Below, one piece after another: positions 61,600 to 64,000 of a DNA stretch of 64,000 bases. The notes below the pieces were generated by a model that had not been told where the DNA came from, searched no databases, and saw only the letters and a list, made by a program, of their open reading frames with translations. The stretch comes from Maea johnstoni (Eukaryota; Annelida; Polychaeta; Spionida; Magelonidae): assembly GCA_963942565.1 (NCBI GenBank), contig OZ012699.1:24560599-24624598 (forward strand), given 5' to 3'. A program made the position numbers and the translations under genes. How positions within the stretch are numbered: the first letter of the stretch is position 1; each line of letters starts with the position of its first letter.

Positions 61600-62485
61600 A
61601 TCAATCATCTCCTTCCCACGTTTCCCATTTGTTACTTTTTGTTTTTTTGATCTCCAGCCATACCCTGAAGGGTGTGTCTCTCAGTTTCGTTTGGAAGTTA
61701 TAGGGTGTCTTTTTTACCCTGTCCTGTTCTTTTTTGAGTGTTTTGCGTAGTTTGAGGAGGCATGGAGCTAGATCGTTCCTTATGCTTTTTCCTGAATCTT
61801 TCAGGTTGAAAGCCGATCTATATATATATCTTCACGATGTGTAGATTTGTTTAGTCCCACAAAGAGTGGCCATGTTCCGTCTCCTTTTGGAGGGAAGTGG
61901 TATACCTCCTTTAGGTCAACCTGGTTGATCCATTCCTCACTCATCTTCAAATCTTCTTTGCAGAAGGTTTTGAAGTTCTCATTGGCTACCTTTGGATCCC
62001 TGCAACCTCCTTTGACACCATGGATAATCATGTTTTTTTTTTCTGATTTCGCATGCATCTCTATCAATCTCTTTGAGTCGCTTTTCCCATTCCGTCTTGA
62101 AATCATATATTTCCTCTATTACCTCACTCATTTTCTCCACTTTGTCTTCTGTGTCACTAATTCTAGCTTGGACTTCTTCCATGCTCTCATTGTACCTTTC
62201 TATGTGTGTTTTGATCTGAATCACATCTTCCCTTATCTCATTGACTGTTCTGTCTAGTTTGGTATTGATGTTTGTTTCAAGTTTGCTTATCATATCTTTC
62301 AAAATCCCTACTATTAATGCCTGGCTGGGGTCTAGACTATCTAAAGGGTTTATTTCATCCACTACTTTTTCAGTGTTTTCATCTTGCCCTTCTTCATTGT
62401 TATTTATTGCTGCTCTTTCGGCCGTTCTTGTAATTATTGCGTAGGGGGTCATATGGGAGTTCTTTGTTTGTTTAGCTTTACTCAT
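61600..62485 (-). pseudogene. LINE ORF1 (coiled coil, RRM-like and C-terminal domains), broken
   Basis: Residues from 62485 include SKAKQTKN and a long heptad-rich segment (ISKLETNINTKLDRTVNEI...), a coiled coil. After a frame change come KKNMIIHGVKGG and FCKEDLKMSEEWINQV, typical of the L1 ORF1 RRM. Further downstream come RNDLAPCLLKLRKTLKKEQ and TPFRVWLEIKKTKSNKW, typical of the C-terminal domain. At least two frame changes separate the parts. L1-type ORF1 proteins bind LINE RNA as trimers. Confidence 0.75.
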
Positions 62486-63130
62486 CTTGTAGGTTTTCTG
62501 GGGAATTTTAACTATGCTAATATTACTACTGGATTGGGTTTGGGTGGGTTTCGGGTATGGTACGAGTTGTTATGTGGATTGCTTGATAGTTCAGAAAAGA
62601 AGAAAGAGTAGGTATAGAGATGGATGGGGTATTTTAATGGGTTTGAGATCTACAAGTGCTCTATATAGTCCGATTATTGCTTTACCTATTGCCAAATTTT
62701 TGGCGCAATGTTGTAGATTACAGTGGTACAGATTTTGGCAAGTACAATATTATATACTCTGGCAAGACACACATATACTGGCAATAGGTTTGTGTTAGAG
62801 ACGTACCTTTGTACTGCTTGGCCAGGTTCGATGTTCGACAATTCACAAGTAATAGGCATATAACATATATACAGAGTTTTGTGTGCACAATATATATATT
62901 TGCTGGGTTGTTTCTAGTATAATTTTGTCTATAAATATTATTTGAAACTATTTGGAAGTAAGCACTCAAAGCAAATTTAGGACTGTTGTTTCTAGTATAA
63001 TTTTGTCTATTAATAGTACTGTAGAATAGGCAAAGTTTGCATGTGCGTTTATTTCGCGAATACGCGAACTAGTATCACACTCGCGATCTTAGCGCACGCG
63101 ATCAATTAGATATATAGTAACGCTACCCAC
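62486..63130 (-). other. Probable LINE 5' UTR or flanking DNA
   Basis: No coding signal. A sequence starting TTGTTTCTAGTATAATTTTG occurs twice, at about 62908 and 62985. Whether this belongs to the LINE or to older DNA cannot be decided. Confidence 0.35.
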
Positions 63131-64000
63131 CACTGGAGGTGGTGGCGCGTCGGTCGGTGAATTCCACTCCTAGACGGTCGAGGCTTAAACGAAGAAAAAT
63201 ACGTCCAATAACTTCCCAAAGCTATCATAATATGATACATTGGTAACTTGTGAATTAGTTACCAATGTATCATAACATAATTCGCATTCTTACATGTCAA
63301 ATTTCTAGGAGACCTGGGCCAATCTATGGATCACTTACGAGAAACAAGATGGCTGCCACCATTGTTTGAGATACGCGGACAGGTGTTGCGATGGAAACAT
63401 TTGATAATTATCAACATACATACATGTGTATGTTGATAATTATCAGAATAATGGATATTATAAAGAAATTATGATCTTGTTCCTGACTCGAATAGAATTG
63501 TTGCCAATTTACTGCATGTTTACGGCAATACGTGTATTTGCAGCTGACGAGTGGTCAGCATAGCGTGATTCTCACTCTTAGCCGGTCTGAGGCTGAAACG
63601 AAAAAAATACGTCCAATAACTTCCCAAAGCTATCATAATATGATACATTGGTAACTTATGAAAAAGTTACCAATGTATCATAACATAATTCGCATTCGTA
63701 CAAGTCCAATTTCTAGGATACCTGGGCCTGGCTATGGATTTCTTACGAAAAACAAGATGGCTGCCACCATTGTTTGATAGAAAGGGAGACTCGGACAGGT
63801 GTTGCGATGGAAACATTTGATAATTATCAACATACATACATGTGTATGTTGATAATTATCAGAATAATGGAAATTATACAGAAATAATGATATTGTTCCT
63901 GACTTTAATTGAATCCGCCGTTGCCAATTTACTGTTTACGGCAATACGTGTATTTGCAGTCGACGAGTATATACCGGCATAGCGTGATTCTCACTCGTAG
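63131..64000. repeat. Tandem units of about 410 bp with two hairpins each
   Basis: Two units are visible; ACGTCCAATAACTTCCC recurs at 63201 and 63609 and GTGATTCTCACTC at 63565 and 63984. Hairpin 1 (18-19-bp arms) is at 63231..63274 and 63639..63682. Hairpin 2 (19-bp arms, TGATAATTATCAACATACA) is at 63402..63445 and 63818..63861. Each unit also holds CAAGATGGCTGCCACC. The array runs off the window end. Confidence 0.88.

Larger units (their letters stand above)
58634..62485 (-). mobile_element. Tx1/L1-type LINE, endonuclease domain deleted
   Basis: The element runs on the - strand from the ORF1 start codon at 62485 to a short A-rich tail seen as a T-run at 58640..58646. The insertion breaks gene 3 intron 2 after CAGAAATTG, where block A continues uninterrupted at 27549. 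ORF1 is broken, ORF2 lacks the endonuclease, and the 3' UTR is only about 85 bp. The 5' UTR continues past 62485 and its end is not defined. No target duplication is found, because the host sequence does not resume before the window ends. Confidence 0.88.

Overview
The window looks like nuclear DNA of a non-vertebrate bilaterian animal, probably a marine invertebrate. Genes are split by long introns full of (TAA)n, (AT)n and minisatellite tracts, many small inverted-repeat DNA transposons and a Tx1/L1-type LINE. The species cannot be told from the sequence.

The backbone is a tandem family of ankyrin-repeat/SOCS-box (ASB-type) genes on the + strand. Gene 1 (586..14905) is complete: a first exon with a capping half-repeat, five exons that each encode one 33-residue ankyrin repeat, and a last exon with a degenerate ankyrin repeat and a SOCS box (elongin-binding helix plus Cul5-type LPLP). 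All introns are phase 0, so every repeat exon can be skipped or added without changing frame. Gene 2 (20494..40252) is a paralogue in which exon 4 has expanded into a cassette array at 31427..34994: eight intact repeat exons, one truncated exon and decayed half-exons between them. Its exon 3 is shortened by 8 codons, its original exon 4 is 98 nt long, and its exon 5 survives only as a 108-bp minisatellite made from its 3' half. Gene 3 is partial: two alternative first exons (46107..46235 and 52267..52395) lie upstream of one exon 2 (57494..57592), and the rest is outside the window or displaced by a LINE.

Each of the three closely related first exons sits at the end of a duplicated upstream block (A about 15500..20500, B about 40745..46235, C about 46917..52395). 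Each block has the same order: an (AT)n tract, a 57-bp minisatellite interrupted by a MITE, a telomere-like inverted repeat, two related MITEs, other dispersed repeats, a TATA-containing promoter and exon 1. Each minisatellite unit carries a near-perfect CTCF core motif in one orientation, giving about 40 strong matches in the window.

Taken together (inference), this is a candidate diversifying family of Cul5 ubiquitin-ligase substrate receptors. Variable first exons each follow a directional array of CTCF-like sites, a layout that recalls clustered protocadherin promoters. Variable ankyrin cassettes differ mainly at the target-contacting positions, in front of a conserved SOCS box. From 58634 to the end, a LINE on the - strand has an open reverse-transcriptase ORF but has lost its endonuclease domain; hairpin-bearing units of about 410 bp follow it. 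No retrovirus-like or other virus-derived element was recognised.
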